From positions 1-60,170 of the forward strand of contig JACRIR010000148.1 of the NCBI GenBank assembly GCA_016215705.1: a stretch of DNA of 60,170 bases. The letters are read 5' to 3'. Made by a program: the position numbers and the translations under genes. Below are positions 25,911-34,470 of the stretch, piece after piece. The notes under the pieces are model-generated. The model saw nothing but the letters and a program-made list of their open reading frames with translations, ran no database searches and had not been told where the DNA came from. The DNA comes from Candidatus Poribacteria bacterium (GTDB lineage: Bacteria > Abyssobacteria > SURF-5). The first letter of the stretch is position 1, and each line of letters opens with the position of its first letter.

Positions 25911-27299
25911 ATGTCAGATTTCAGATTCACCCGCCGCCAATTCCTTGAGGTCACGGGCGCGACAACACTGGCGCTGTCGCTTGATTCCCTGGGTTTTCTA
26001 GGGGGCATGGCTCATGCCACTGAGAAAATCTTTCAGAAGTGGGAGTACAAGAACTGGGAGAGCCTGCATAGGGACGAATGGAAGTGGGACCGGATCACCT
26101 ACGGGACGCATCTGGTCGACTGCTATCCGGGCAATTGCTTGTGGCGCGTGTATGCAAAGGATGGAGTCGTCTGGCGTGAGGAGCAGGCGGGCAAGTATCC
26201 GATCGTTGACCCGAGCAGCACCGACTGGAATCCGCGCGGCTGCCAGAAGGGATGCTCGTTCAGCAATATGATGTACAATCCTGACCGCGTGAAGTATCCG
26301 ATGAAGCGCGTGGGCGAGCGGGGCGAGGGCAAGTGGAAGCGTATCACGTGGGACGAAGCGGCGGACGAGGTTTGCAACCACCTGATAGACGCCATCCAGA
26401 CCGCAGGTCCCGAGTCGATCATTTTCGAGCCCGGCCCGGGCAACGGTGGATGGATTCATCTCATGTCTTCGATGAATTTCCTCGGCAGTCTGGGCGCGAC
26501 CGAGCTTGACATCAACGCGACCATCGGCGATTTCAACAAGGGCGTATACGAGACGTTCGGGAAATTCCAGTTCTGCGATTCGGTCGATGGCTGGTTCTTC
26601 GGAAAGCTTCTGCTGATATGGCATATGAACCCCGTGTACACGCGCATCCCGTGCTATCATTTCATAGCCGACGCGCGTTACAACGGCGCTGAAGTCGTGA
26701 CGATCGCGCCCGACTATTCTCCTTCGGCCATACACGCGGACGAATGGATTCCGATAGAGATGGGAGCGGACGCCGCGCTCGGGCTCGCCGCAGGGCAGGT
26801 ATTGATCTCGGAGGGAACTTATGATAAAGCGTTCCTCAAAGAGCAGACCGATTTCCCGCTGCTCATCCGAAGCGACAACCACAAGTTTCTGCGCGAGACC
26901 GACGTGGAGAAGACGGGCCGCGAAGACCAGTTTTATTTCTGGGACTCTGCGGCAAACTCGCCGGTGAAGGCGCCGCGCGAGACGCTCTCGCTCCCGTGTG
27001 ATCCCGCACTCGAGGGGAAATACAAAGCAACGCTCAAGGACGGCAGCCAGGTTGAGGTCCGGCCGGGATTCGACATTTTCAAAGAGATGCTCGACAGGGA
27101 CTATACTCCCGAGAAAGCGTCACAGATGTGCGGCGCAAATCCCGAAACGATCCGGCGACTGGCGAGGAAAGCATGGAAGGCGCGCGGCCACGTTCAGATA
27201 CTCGTCGGCTGGAACTCATCGAAATACTATCACGGTGACCTCATGGAGCGCGCGATGTGTTTGCTGCTTGCGCTTACCGGCAGCGTCGGCAACAAGTGA
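25911..27299 (+). CDS. Type II molybdopterin oxidoreductase catalytic subunit, N-terminal part (before in-frame UGA)
   Basis: 462 residues up to a TGA at 27297. It begins with a twin-arginine signal (TRRQFLEV then a hydrophobic stretch to about residue 36), so the folded cofactor-loaded enzyme would be exported by Tat. Residues 50-120 (WESLHRDEWKWDRITYGTH, DGVVWREEQAGKYP, NPRGCQKGC) match the NarG/dimethylsulfide dehydrogenase/ethylbenzene dehydrogenase branch of the DMSO reductase family. His67, Cys71, Cys76 and Cys111 are candidate ligands of the FS0 cluster, with one more residue between the two first cysteines than NarG. LDINATIGDFN lies where the Mo-ligand Asp is found in this branch. 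AGGAGG precedes ATG 25911. The protein continues in the same frame after the TGA (next entry). Confidence 0.85.
   Translation: MSDFRFTRRQFLEVTGATTLALSLDSLGFLGGMAHATEKIFQKWEYKNWESLHRDEWKWDRITYGTHLVDCYPGNCLWRVYAKDGVVWREEQAGKYPIVDPSSTDWNPRGCQKGCSFSNMMYNPDRVKYPMKRVGERGEGKWKRITWDEAADEVCNHLIDAIQTAGPESIIFEPGPGNGGWIHLMSSMNFLGSLGATELDINATIGDFNKGVYETFGKFQFCDSVDGWFFGKLLLIWHMNPVYTRIPCYHFIADARYNGAEVVTIAPDYSPSAIHADEWIPIEMGADAALGLAAGQVLISEGTYDKAFLKEQTDFPLLIRSDNHKFLRETDVEKTGREDQFYFWDSAANSPVKAPRETLSLPCDPALEGKYKATLKDGSQVEVRPGFDIFKEMLDRDYTPEKASQMCGANPETIRRLARKAWKARGHVQILVGWNSSKYYHGDLMERAMCLLLALTGSVGNK
27297..27299 (+). other. In-frame UGA splitting the molybdoenzyme gene
   Basis: The codons read AAC AAG TGA TGC GGC ATC CGC GGC TGG, and homology continues without shift on both sides. 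In NarG the aligned segment is GQSGGGW, so the affected position is normally glycine and GGA to TGA is a single-base change. Downstream 30-40 nt can fold weakly (GCTG...CAGC with a TCG/CGA tip) but lack the GU-containing loop of a bacterial selenocysteine insertion element. Confidence 0.85.
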
Positions 27300-27344
27300 T
27301 GCGGCATCCGCGGCTGGAACCAATCGCTTTTCGACGGCAGCTAC

Positions 27345-28811
27345 ATGGTGGAAATGCGCATCGAGAGCGCGCTCAGCCTGCTTTTCCAGTTCGGCGAGGC
27401 GACGCTCGACAAGATGGTTCTCAAAAGAAAAGACCCTTCTCTCACAGAGGAGATGCTCCAACGGGAGATGGAGCGGGAGTGGGACAAAGGCGACACCGCG
27501 CCGCCGGTGTTTCTCTATTACTTTCATTCCAATTATCGCGACGCATGGAACAAGAAGGAATGGCATTGCCCGACGATGAAGCGCAGCTTCGACGAATATA
27601 TCAACGAGGCGATAGACAAAGGGTGGTGGGACGGCTTCGTTCAGCCTGCTCGTGACCAGAAGCCGCAAGTGTATTGTTATTACGGCACAAGTCCTGCGCG
27701 CAAGAACCGAGGCTGGTGGAACAACGTTTATCCCGAGCTGTGGAAACAATACAAATTCATTTTCACGGTCGAGATGCGCTGGAGCACGACCGCGCTTATG
27801 TCCGACATGGTTTTGCCCGGCGCGGGATTCTACGAAAAGACGGACACCCGTTTCCCGACCCCTCACGTTCCCTGGCTCACCCTCACGGAGGCCGCTGTAC
27901 CGCCTCCCGGCGAAGCCAGAGAAGAATGGGATATCTGGAAATTCCTGGCCGAACGAATGGTGAAAGTCGCGAAAGCGCGGAACTGCATGAAATACAAGAC
28001 CCGCAGAGGGAACGAGATCGATCTCACAAATATGGTGCGGGAACAGACACTTGATTGCAGGAACGCCGACCACGTGCTCGACGAGGCTCTGAAAGAAAGC
28101 GTCAAGCTCGGCCAACTGCCTGACGGCTACGATCTCAAGAAGTTTCGGGAGGACGGCATCGTGCGGTTCAGCAAAATCTCGAAAGTGGACGTGATTGCCA
28201 TGCACCTCGCGACCGATATCAAGCCGGACGAGCCGATTGTGCCCCTAACGTATCACACCGCGAAGAAGATTCCGTATCCGACTTATAACCGGCGAATGAC
28301 TTTCTACATCGACCACGACTGGTTCCTCGAAGCGGGAGAAGGCTTCCCTGTTCACAAAGACAATCCTAAGATGGGCGGGAACTATCCGCTGCGGATGACG
28401 AGCGGCCACCAGCGGTGGAGCGTGCACTCGATCTGGATCACCGATGACGTGCTCGCGAGAACACATCAGGGCCGCCCGTTCATGTTCATGAACCCGGAAG
28501 ACGCTGAAAAACGCGGCGTCAAAGATGGCGACCTTGTGCGCGTGTATAACGATTTCGACGATTTCAAAGTGCACGTAAAGTTGACCTCGGCGGCGCGCTC
28601 GCAGGGAGATGTTCGGCCCGGCCAGGTTATAATCTATCATGCATGGGAGCCGTACCAATTCGAGAAATGGAAGAGTTATGATACGGCAATCCCCGGCATG
28701 ATAAAGTGGCTCGACCTGGCTGGAGGCTACGGACATCTGAGCTTCTACCGATGGAACTGGTGCACTCAGCCGGTCGACCGCGCGGTTTCGGTGGAAATCG
28801 AAAAGGCGTGA
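27345..28811 (+). CDS. Type II molybdopterin oxidoreductase catalytic subunit, C-terminal part
   Basis: 488 residues from the first ATG (27345), in the same frame as the upstream part; homology already covers the codons from 27300. VYCYYGTSPARKNRGWWNN, FTVEMRWSTTALMSDMVLPGAGFYEKTD and the C-terminal molydop-binding domain (RMTSGHQRWSVHSIW, YHAWEPYQFEKWKSYD, GMIKWLDLAGGYGHLSFYRWNWCTQPVDRAVSVE) are typical of the type II branch, which oxidises or reduces nitrate, chlorate, selenate, DMS or hydrocarbons. Joined, both parts give about 966 residues, the normal length. Neither the usual iron-sulfur beta subunit nor a haem gamma subunit is nearby. There is no good ribosome site before 27345, so independent expression is doubtful. 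Either a recent nonsense mutation, an assembly error or stop readthrough explains the split. Confidence 0.85.
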   Translation: MVEMRIESALSLLFQFGEATLDKMVLKRKDPSLTEEMLQREMEREWDKGDTAPPVFLYYFHSNYRDAWNKKEWHCPTMKRSFDEYINEAIDKGWWDGFVQPARDQKPQVYCYYGTSPARKNRGWWNNVYPELWKQYKFIFTVEMRWSTTALMSDMVLPGAGFYEKTDTRFPTPHVPWLTLTEAAVPPPGEAREEWDIWKFLAERMVKVAKARNCMKYKTRRGNEIDLTNMVREQTLDCRNADHVLDEALKESVKLGQLPDGYDLKKFREDGIVRFSKISKVDVIAMHLATDIKPDEPIVPLTYHTAKKIPYPTYNRRMTFYIDHDWFLEAGEGFPVHKDNPKMGGNYPLRMTSGHQRWSVHSIWITDDVLARTHQGRPFMFMNPEDAEKRGVKDGDLVRVYNDFDDFKVHVKLTSAARSQGDVRPGQVIIYHAWEPYQFEKWKSYDTAIPGMIKWLDLAGGYGHLSFYRWNWCTQPVDRAVSVEIEKA

Positions 28812-28824
28812 AGGAGGGACTTCT

Positions 28825-29850
28825 GTGAAAACGTTGCGACTGGGCAAGACGGGGTTGATGGTTTCGGAGCTGGGGTTCGGCGGAATCCCGATAATCCGGC
28901 TCGGGTTCGAGGACGCCGTCGAGGTAGTGCGTCACTGCTTCGAGAGCGGCATAAGATTCTTCGATACGGCTAACGTGTACGGCGACAGCGAAAGAAAGAT
29001 CGGCCAGGCGCTCGAGTCCGTGCGCGATAAAGTGGTCCTTGCGACAAAGACGCTTGCGCGCGACGTTGAGGGCGCCACCGAGCACGTCGGCTACAGCCTC
29101 GAAAACCTGAAGACGCGCTGCATCGACCTGTATCAATTGCACAACCTGATAAATGACGACGCCCTCAATCAAGTGCTTGCTCCGGGCGGGGCCTACGAAG
29201 CTCTTGCCAGGGCAAAAGCCGACGGAAAGATACGGTTCATCGGGTTCAGTTCGCACAATATCGCCACGGCGATTAGAGCCTGTCGCACCGGCCTGTTCTC
29301 GACCGTCCAATTCCCATTCAATTTCATCGAGCACGATCCGGCGGATGACCTCTTCAAGGTGGCCGCCGAGATGGATATGGGCATAATCGCGATGAAGCCG
29401 CTTGGGGGCGGCCTGCTCGAGCGGGCCGACTTGTGCTTCCGATTTCTGCAAAAGTTCCCGAACGTGGCGCCGATCCCCGGCATTCAGGCGAAGGAGGAAG
29501 TGGACCAAATAGTCGAGCTTTACCGCTCGCCGAGGCCGCTTTCAGAGGCTGACCTCGCGGAGATGGAGACAATTCGCTCCCAGCTCGGAACGAAGTTCTG
29601 CCACCGCTGTGAATACTGCATGCCGTGTGACAAGGGAGTGCTGATACCGCAGGCGATGGCGTTTCGGTCATTCTCAAGGCGCATGGTCCCACAAGCCGCA
29701 ATCATGATGGCCGACGCCGCAATGGAAAGCATCGCGAACTGCGAAGATTGCAGGGAATGCATCGAGAAATGCCCGTACGGCTTGGAGATTCCGGAGGTCC
29801 TCAAAGAGACCCTCGCGCTCTACAATGATTTCGTGAAACAACACGGGTGA
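28825..29850 (+). CDS. Aldo/keto reductase with C-terminal [4Fe-4S] ferredoxin-like domain
   Basis: 341 residues; GTG start at 28825 with GGAGGGAC upstream, 13 nt after the molybdoenzyme stop. AKR barrel residues 1-265: LGFGGIPI, FFDTANVYGDSE (catalytic Asp and Tyr), ATKT (Lys) and YQLHNL (His) form the usual tetrad. The tail has CHRCEYCMPC and CEDCRECIEKCPYGLEIP, giving cysteines for one or two iron-sulfur clusters. Such Fe-S AKRs are found in anaerobes and couple substrate reduction to ferredoxin-like electron transfer. Tight spacing suggests an operon with the molybdoenzyme, whose product could be its substrate. Confidence 0.9.
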   Translation: MKTLRLGKTGLMVSELGFGGIPIIRLGFEDAVEVVRHCFESGIRFFDTANVYGDSERKIGQALESVRDKVVLATKTLARDVEGATEHVGYSLENLKTRCIDLYQLHNLINDDALNQVLAPGGAYEALARAKADGKIRFIGFSSHNIATAIRACRTGLFSTVQFPFNFIEHDPADDLFKVAAEMDMGIIAMKPLGGGLLERADLCFRFLQKFPNVAPIPGIQAKEEVDQIVELYRSPRPLSEADLAEMETIRSQLGTKFCHRCEYCMPCDKGVLIPQAMAFRSFSRRMVPQAAIMMADAAMESIANCEDCRECIEKCPYGLEIPEVLKETLALYNDFVKQHG

Positions 29851-30018
29851 GTTTTCATTAGAGATTGACACACACAGCATTTCCGGACAGCCTGACACGC
29901 GCAGCATTTCCTTTGGGAATGGCGCGCCGGCATTTCCGCAGGGGCGACCCGGTTGGTCGCCCTTATCAGGCTCATCAGATCATGTGCAATCACCGGACAA
30001 AGTCAAGAGGGTAAACAG

Positions 30019-31587
30019 ATGAGAGTCGTGGTCATCGGGTCGGGAATCTCAGGGTTGACGGCTGCCGCACACTTGGCGTGCGTTGGACATGAAGTCACAG
30101 TATTCGAGCAGTTCGAGAAGGCCGGCGGCGTAACGGCGTCATTCGAGCGCCACGGATACAAATGGGACCTGGGGCAGATGATCATTCAAGGGTTCGGGCC
30201 GGGCGAGCCTTGCGGAGAGGTTTTGGACGAATTGGGCCTGGCCGACAAGGTCGAAATGGTCAAGGACGACCGCAGATACGTGTTCCCTGATTTCGACCTC
30301 ATAAAGCCGGACAAGTACGCGGGGCCACTATGGAGAATCAATCGGCTGAAGGAGTTATTTCCGGAAGAGAAAGCAGGCCTCGACAAATACTGGAAATGCC
30401 ACCTTCGCGTGACAAGTTTGATGACGATTGCGCGCAAACTCGAAAAGGCCGCCGGCCTTGGCGCGCTCTATTGGAAACTCGCGCTCTTTTTGAAATTCCT
30501 TCCGCTTATGCCGAAGAAGAACTGGAGCGCGCAGCGTCTGCTGGATTCGTTCTTCGAGTCTGAAAAGCTGCAAGCCGTCTTTACCTCTCTTCTGGCAGAT
30601 ACGTTCACGCCTCCCGACCGGTTTCTGGGGCTCGGTATTTTTGCGGTCAATCCCGAAACCTCTTTCGACAAACGAATTCCTGCAAAGCTGGCGAGAAACA
30701 CGGAGGAGGTCTATCATTACAGCGTTCTCGGCGGAGTGAGCAAGCTTATCGATGCGCTTGTCGGAAAAATTCAAGAGAACAAGGGCAAGATACGCACAAG
30801 CAGCCCGGTGTCGAGGATCGTAATTGAAGACGGCCGCGCCAAGGGTATAATAGGAAACGACGGACAGTACACGCCTGCCGACGTGGTGATCGCCAGCGGC
30901 GCCGCCAAAGAAATCTTCACGAAACTGGTCGGCGAAGAAAACCTGCCGCCGGAATTCACCCGAAAAATTTTCGAGTTGCCGCTGATGGACTCCATTTTCA
31001 TGGTTCATGTGGGAGTGGATTTCGATCCTTCGCCGTATCTTCACGCAGTGTGCGTTTACTACTATGGGTCTTACGATCTTTATGGGCCAATAGCGAACGC
31101 GAAGGCAGGGATTTATCATGAGGGCAAAGACGGATTTGTCGTACATGCGCCCTCGCTGCATTCGCCGGAAATGGCGCCGCCCGGGCATCACGCGATGACC
31201 ATCTACACGATATGCCCCGACAAACTTAAAGAGGGTACGTGGAGCGAGCGAAAAGAGGAGTATGCGGACAAGCTGCTCGCATACGCGGAGAAGCGCATCC
31301 CCGGCCTGCGCGATCATGTCAAGACCCGCGAGATTCTCACGCCGGATGACTTCAGGCGCAGAACTCACATGGAGCATCACTCGTTCGGGGGACTCGCAGT
31401 CGTTATGGGCAAGCCGGGCGCTCCGCACAGAACACCGGTCAAGGGACTTTGGTTCGTGGGCTCGCAAAGCGAAGGCGGCGACGGCGTTAGCAACACGATG
31501 GCGGCTGCTTATAAGGTGGCGAAACTGATTGCGAAGGAAGAAGTTTCGGGAATTGCAGATGAACCTAGTGTGGTGTCTCCGAAATAA
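30019..31587 (+). CDS. CrtI-like FAD-dependent oxidoreductase (phytoene desaturase/FAD amine oxidase superfamily)
   Basis: 522 residues. ATG 30019 is preceded by AAGAGGG with 7 nt spacing, while the open upstream extension to 29953 looks non-coding. The dinucleotide-binding motif VVVIGSGISGLTAAAHLACVGHEVTVFEQ opens the protein, followed by the GGVTASFERHGYKWDLG block of CrtI-type desaturases and the C-terminal GLWFVGSQSEGGDGVSNTMAAAYKVAKLI flavin-binding motif. These enzymes desaturate, isomerise or saturate polyenes; no carotenoid synthase is nearby, so a carotenoid role is only one option (all-trans-retinol saturase-like members also exist). It follows the aldo/keto reductase by 168 bp on the same strand. 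Confidence 0.87.
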   Translation: MRVVVIGSGISGLTAAAHLACVGHEVTVFEQFEKAGGVTASFERHGYKWDLGQMIIQGFGPGEPCGEVLDELGLADKVEMVKDDRRYVFPDFDLIKPDKYAGPLWRINRLKELFPEEKAGLDKYWKCHLRVTSLMTIARKLEKAAGLGALYWKLALFLKFLPLMPKKNWSAQRLLDSFFESEKLQAVFTSLLADTFTPPDRFLGLGIFAVNPETSFDKRIPAKLARNTEEVYHYSVLGGVSKLIDALVGKIQENKGKIRTSSPVSRIVIEDGRAKGIIGNDGQYTPADVVIASGAAKEIFTKLVGEENLPPEFTRKIFELPLMDSIFMVHVGVDFDPSPYLHAVCVYYYGSYDLYGPIANAKAGIYHEGKDGFVVHAPSLHSPEMAPPGHHAMTIYTICPDKLKEGTWSERKEEYADKLLAYAEKRIPGLRDHVKTREILTPDDFRRRTHMEHHSFGGLAVVMGKPGAPHRTPVKGLWFVGSQSEGGDGVSNTMAAAYKVAKLIAKEEVSGIADEPSVVSPK

Positions 31588-31603
31588 CTTAAAGTGCTGC
31601 GAA

Positions 31604-31657
31604 GGAGACAGTCCCAGATTTACGGGCGCTTTGCGCCGTAGAATCGGGACTGTCCCC
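31604..31657. repeat. GGGGACA palindrome, family A (long variant)
   Basis: Arms GGAGACAGTCCC and GGGACTGTCCCC are inverted, with an inner second palindrome ACGGGCGC/GCGCCGT, giving a hairpin of roughly 25 bp with a few mismatches. It is 17 nt after the FAD oxidoreductase stop and could act as its terminator, although no T-run follows. Confidence 0.8.
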
Positions 31658-31735
31658 GAAGCTCAAATGTAAAGAAGCGTTAGAGACACTACACTAGATG
31701 ACCCTGGTCGTTGCTTTCCTCCATACTACTCAGTT

Positions 31736-32015
31736 TCAAAATCACGAATTCTTGTCGTGATTTTCGTGAACATATCCGGATAACTCGTTGTCCCAAAATG
31801 GATTCCTGCCTTCGCGGGAATAATAAGAAAGAAGGCTGTTCATTCGCGCAATTCGTATAATTCGCGTCATTCGCGATCCAACTCTTCTTCTTCATTTGTG
31901 TAATTCGTCTCGCGCCTTGCGTCCCGCGTTTCGCGGGATGACATTCGTGTTCCCAAAGTTTCTTCTTTTTTTGGCTGCGGCTGCGTTGCACCATACTCTC
32001 GGTGACCTCTGTGGC
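31736..32015 (-). repeat. Composite dispersed element, copy 1
   Basis: The spacer before the serine hydrolase has recurring words (TCGTGATTTTCGTGAACAT, GCGGGAATAA, AATTCGTCTCGCGCC, CATTCGTG, CCAAAGTTTCTTC, GGCTGCGGCTGCG) in the same order as the reverse complement of 59830-60115. The two copies therefore form a diverged pair about 280 bp long, about 28 kb apart and in opposite orientation. No coding capacity is evident. The rest of the 31588-32033 gap holds only the palindrome above. Confidence 0.65.
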
Positions 32016-32033
32016 CAATAGGGGGCAATAGAC

Positions 32034-33485
32034 ATGAGAAGGCTGCTGAAAAGAATCGCGATGGGACTAGGATTTGTGATTCTCTTTCTCGCGGTAGCCG
32101 TCGCGCACTATCTGATCTTTGAGATCGCTCCTATTGGCGCGGGATACAAGGCCAAGATGTTGTGCTCTTATCTTTTTGTGTCAAAACGGCCGATTGAAGA
32201 CATCCTCAAGAACGACCTCGAGCCGTTTAATCCACTGTTCAGATACGTTGATGTTGACGTCGATTATGAGAACAAATCCGTCGAGGCGACGGCGTTCGGC
32301 CTGGTCAAGAGGCGCGCATTCTATCACGATTGTCTCGGGTGCACAATCCTTCCTTCATCGTGGAAGCCGGAGCAATTGCAGTTTCCGCCGGCATGTGTCG
32401 AACCGCAGCCGGTCAATCCGGAAGCCGTGGCGTGGCCAACCGGCGACCTGAATGCCGAAGGCGCATTCCCAACTGAGATCGACGACGCGAAACTAATGAC
32501 GGCATTGGACAGCGAGTTCTCCGAGCCGCCGCCGAATCCGTGGAAACCGCGCCGGACGCGCGCCGTGGTCGTAGTATATAAGGGACGAATTGTGGCTGAG
32601 CGTTATGCTCCCGGATTCGACAGGAACACGCCGATGCATGGATGGTCGATGACCAAGAGCATCACGAGCGCGCTCGTGGGCATCCTGGTGGGACAGGGAA
32701 AGTTCAAGGTCAGCGATCTCGCGCCCATACCGGCATGGAGAAACGCCGATGATGCGCACAGCAAGATCACCGTCGATCATCTGCTTCACATGAGCGGCGG
32801 ATTCAACTTCCATCACGACGTGAACCCAACGGGAAAAAGGCAGCAGGCGTTGTTCGGCGCAATCGATACGACGAAGTTTGCGATTGAATGCCCGCTGGAT
32901 GCGGAACCGGGCGGCAGATGGGAATATGCGAATGCGAATCCGCACTCGCTTTGGAGAATCATCCGCAATACGGTCGGCGCTAATGACGAGGATTATCTGA
33001 AGTTTCCGCGCCGGGCGCTGTTCAACAGGATCGGCATGCGTAGCGCGATTATAGAGCCCGATCCTTACGGCAACCCGATTGGCACTTCGTTCGGCTGGGC
33101 GACCGCAAGGGATTGGGCCCGGTTCGGACTCTTGTATCTCAACGACGGCGTCTGGGAGGGCGAGCGCATACTCCCTGAAGGGTGGGTTGACTACACCAGA
33201 ACTCCGGCGCCGGCAGCCGGGCACAAGCATTATGGCGCATTGTTCTGGCTGAACGCCGGCGCAAAGGAATTCGCAAACGTGTCATGGGACCAGAAAGGCG
33301 ACCGCAACATACCGCCGTTCCCACGACTGCCTGAAGACGCCTATTTTGCAATGGGAAACGACGGGCAGGTCGTTGCCATTATTCCATCGCGCCAACTGGT
33401 TGTCGTTCGGCTTGGCCTCAGCCGCTCAGATCAGACATGGGATTATGAGGATTTCATGAGCGATGTTCTGGCGGCGATGAAGTGA
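32034..33485 (+). CDS. Membrane-anchored serine hydrolase, class C beta-lactamase family
   Basis: 483 residues with an uncleaved N-terminal hydrophobic segment (8-32), so probably periplasmic and anchored. The serine beta-lactamase fold starts near residue 150: nucleophile motif SMTK (Ser205, Lys208), YAN (WEYANANP) for the second catalytic element, and a late GNDGQ in place of KTG/HxG. These features match 6-aminohexanoate-dimer hydrolase (NylB-like)/esterase EstB relatives rather than antibiotic beta-lactamases. The 32-150 region has several cysteines (HDCLGCTILP, PPACVE) and no recognised domain. It stands alone between repeat-rich spacers. Confidence 0.87.
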   Translation: MRRLLKRIAMGLGFVILFLAVAVAHYLIFEIAPIGAGYKAKMLCSYLFVSKRPIEDILKNDLEPFNPLFRYVDVDVDYENKSVEATAFGLVKRRAFYHDCLGCTILPSSWKPEQLQFPPACVEPQPVNPEAVAWPTGDLNAEGAFPTEIDDAKLMTALDSEFSEPPPNPWKPRRTRAVVVVYKGRIVAERYAPGFDRNTPMHGWSMTKSITSALVGILVGQGKFKVSDLAPIPAWRNADDAHSKITVDHLLHMSGGFNFHHDVNPTGKRQQALFGAIDTTKFAIECPLDAEPGGRWEYANANPHSLWRIIRNTVGANDEDYLKFPRRALFNRIGMRSAIIEPDPYGNPIGTSFGWATARDWARFGLLYLNDGVWEGERILPEGWVDYTRTPAPAAGHKHYGALFWLNAGAKEFANVSWDQKGDRNIPPFPRLPEDAYFAMGNDGQVVAIIPSRQLVVVRLGLSRSDQTWDYEDFMSDVLAAMK

Positions 33486-33659
33486 GATATTCATGCAAAT
33501 GAAAGTCAAGCGACACTTCACCTTCTTTTCATGGAGCGCGATCTTGCCTCAAAATGAAGATTTCTGATACAATCGCGTCGAAGATGGGTTCGTCATTCTG
33601 AGTGGGAAAATGTTATCCTCAAATTTCGATGAATCCGTCCCTGCGGATAGGGTTTTCTT

Positions 33660-34286
33660 ATGACAGAAACATTTGACGTGGTTCGCAAAAGAATCGAAGA
33701 GAGCATCGCCGTAAAGCGGAGCTTTCCGGAAGAACTCATACAAAATATCGCGCTTGCAGCGGAAGCAATCGTCGACTCGTACGACAAAGGCGGCAAACTG
33801 ATCCTCTTCGGCAACGGTGGCAGCGCAGCAGACGCGCAGCACATCGCGTGCGAACTCGTGGGCAGATTCCTTAGGGAACGCCGCGCCCTCGAAGCGATAT
33901 CCCTCAGCGCTAATGCCTCCGTGCTCACATGTCTTGGCAACGATTACGGCTATGAACGCGTATTTGAGCGACAGATCGAAGCTGCTGCAAAAGCGGGCGA
34001 CGTGGTTGTTGGCCTCAGCACCAGCGGAAACTCACAGAACGTTTTGCGAGCGCTCAAGCGGGCAAGAAAAATCGGCTGCACGACCGTCTGCATGACCGGC
34101 CACAGCGGCGGGAAAATGAAGCGGTTCGCCGATGTCCTTCTGAATGTCCCGTCGAATGTCACACCCCGCATTCAGGAATCGCACGTCCTTATCGGCCATA
34201 TCATCTGCGAGCTCGTGGAGTCGCAAGCCCGCGTTCTTTCACCGCAAAGGGTCGCAGACCCGGGGCGTAAAGAGCGCAAGAGATAA
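33660..34286 (+). CDS. gmhA: Phosphoheptose isomerase with repeat-derived C-terminus
   Basis: 208 residues. GmhA isomerises sedoheptulose-7-phosphate to D-glycero-D-manno-heptose-7-phosphate, the first step to the lipopolysaccharide inner core. The SIS domain is complete: LFGNGGSAADAQHIACEL with His61 and Glu65, GLSTSGNSQNV, and TPRIQESHVLIGHIICELVE with Gln172 and His180, at the same numbers as the E. coli enzyme. The normal protein ends near residue 192. Here the frame runs on into a dispersed repeat (34241-34280), which encodes the last 14-15 residues (SPQRVADPGRKERKR), a basic tail. No other heptose gene is adjacent. The start at ATG 33660 follows GGGTTTTC, a weak ribosome site. Confidence 0.93.
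   Translation: MTETFDVVRKRIEESIAVKRSFPEELIQNIALAAEAIVDSYDKGGKLILFGNGGSAADAQHIACELVGRFLRERRALEAISLSANASVLTCLGNDYGYERVFERQIEAAAKAGDVVVGLSTSGNSQNVLRALKRARKIGCTTVCMTGHSGGKMKRFADVLLNVPSNVTPRIQESHVLIGHIICELVESQARVLSPQRVADPGRKERKR
34241..34280 (+). repeat. GCAAAGGGTCGCAGA dispersed repeat overlapping the gmhA 3' end
   Basis: It begins ACCGCAAAGGGTCGCAGACC and ends in AAAGAGCGCAAG. It matches 57155-57194 and the minus strand of 21638-21678, and its reading frame supplies the gmhA C-terminus. Confidence 0.85.
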
Positions 34287-34325
34287 CAAAGGGCGCAATG
34301 CGTCTCGCTCTTGCGGACATTGATG

Positions 34326-34368
34326 GGAAAATAGGGGACACGATGCGACATCGTGTCCCCTATTTTCC
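34326..34368. repeat. GGGGACA palindrome, family A
   Basis: Perfect 20-bp arms (GGAAAATAGGGGACACGATG and its complement) around CGA. The A-rich start and T-rich end could also make it a bidirectional terminator after gmhA. Confidence 0.9.
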
Positions 34369-34415
34369 GAGGCATCCTCTATGAAAACGATTAATCGCGC
34401 CCGGTATGGGCTGTC

Positions 34416-34462
34416 CGGCTTATTCGGGGACACCATGCAGCATGTTGTCCCCGAATAAGCCG
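34416..34462. repeat. GGGGACA palindrome, family A
   Basis: 23-bp arms with one mismatch around a single base. The arm reads CGGCTTATTCGGGGACACCA and continues TGC. It is the second family member in 150 bp, between the convergent gmhA and acyl-CoA synthetase genes. Confidence 0.9.
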
Positions 34463-34470
34463 CGTTGCGC

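Noticed and set aside
27297-27299. UGA decoded as glycine genome-wide (code 25)
   Set aside because: Many genes here end correctly at TGA, including ATGA overlaps at 12647 and 25216.
27297-27345. Selenocysteine codon with SECIS element
   Set aside because: The foldable segment lacks the GU loop, the position aligns with glycine and not with a metal ligand, and no sel genes are in view. Kept only as one option in the finding.
32034-33485. Antibiotic-resistance beta-lactamase
   Set aside because: Ser-x-x-Lys and YAN are shared with many esterases and amidases; overall pattern fits the NylB/EstB group and lacks the KTG motif.
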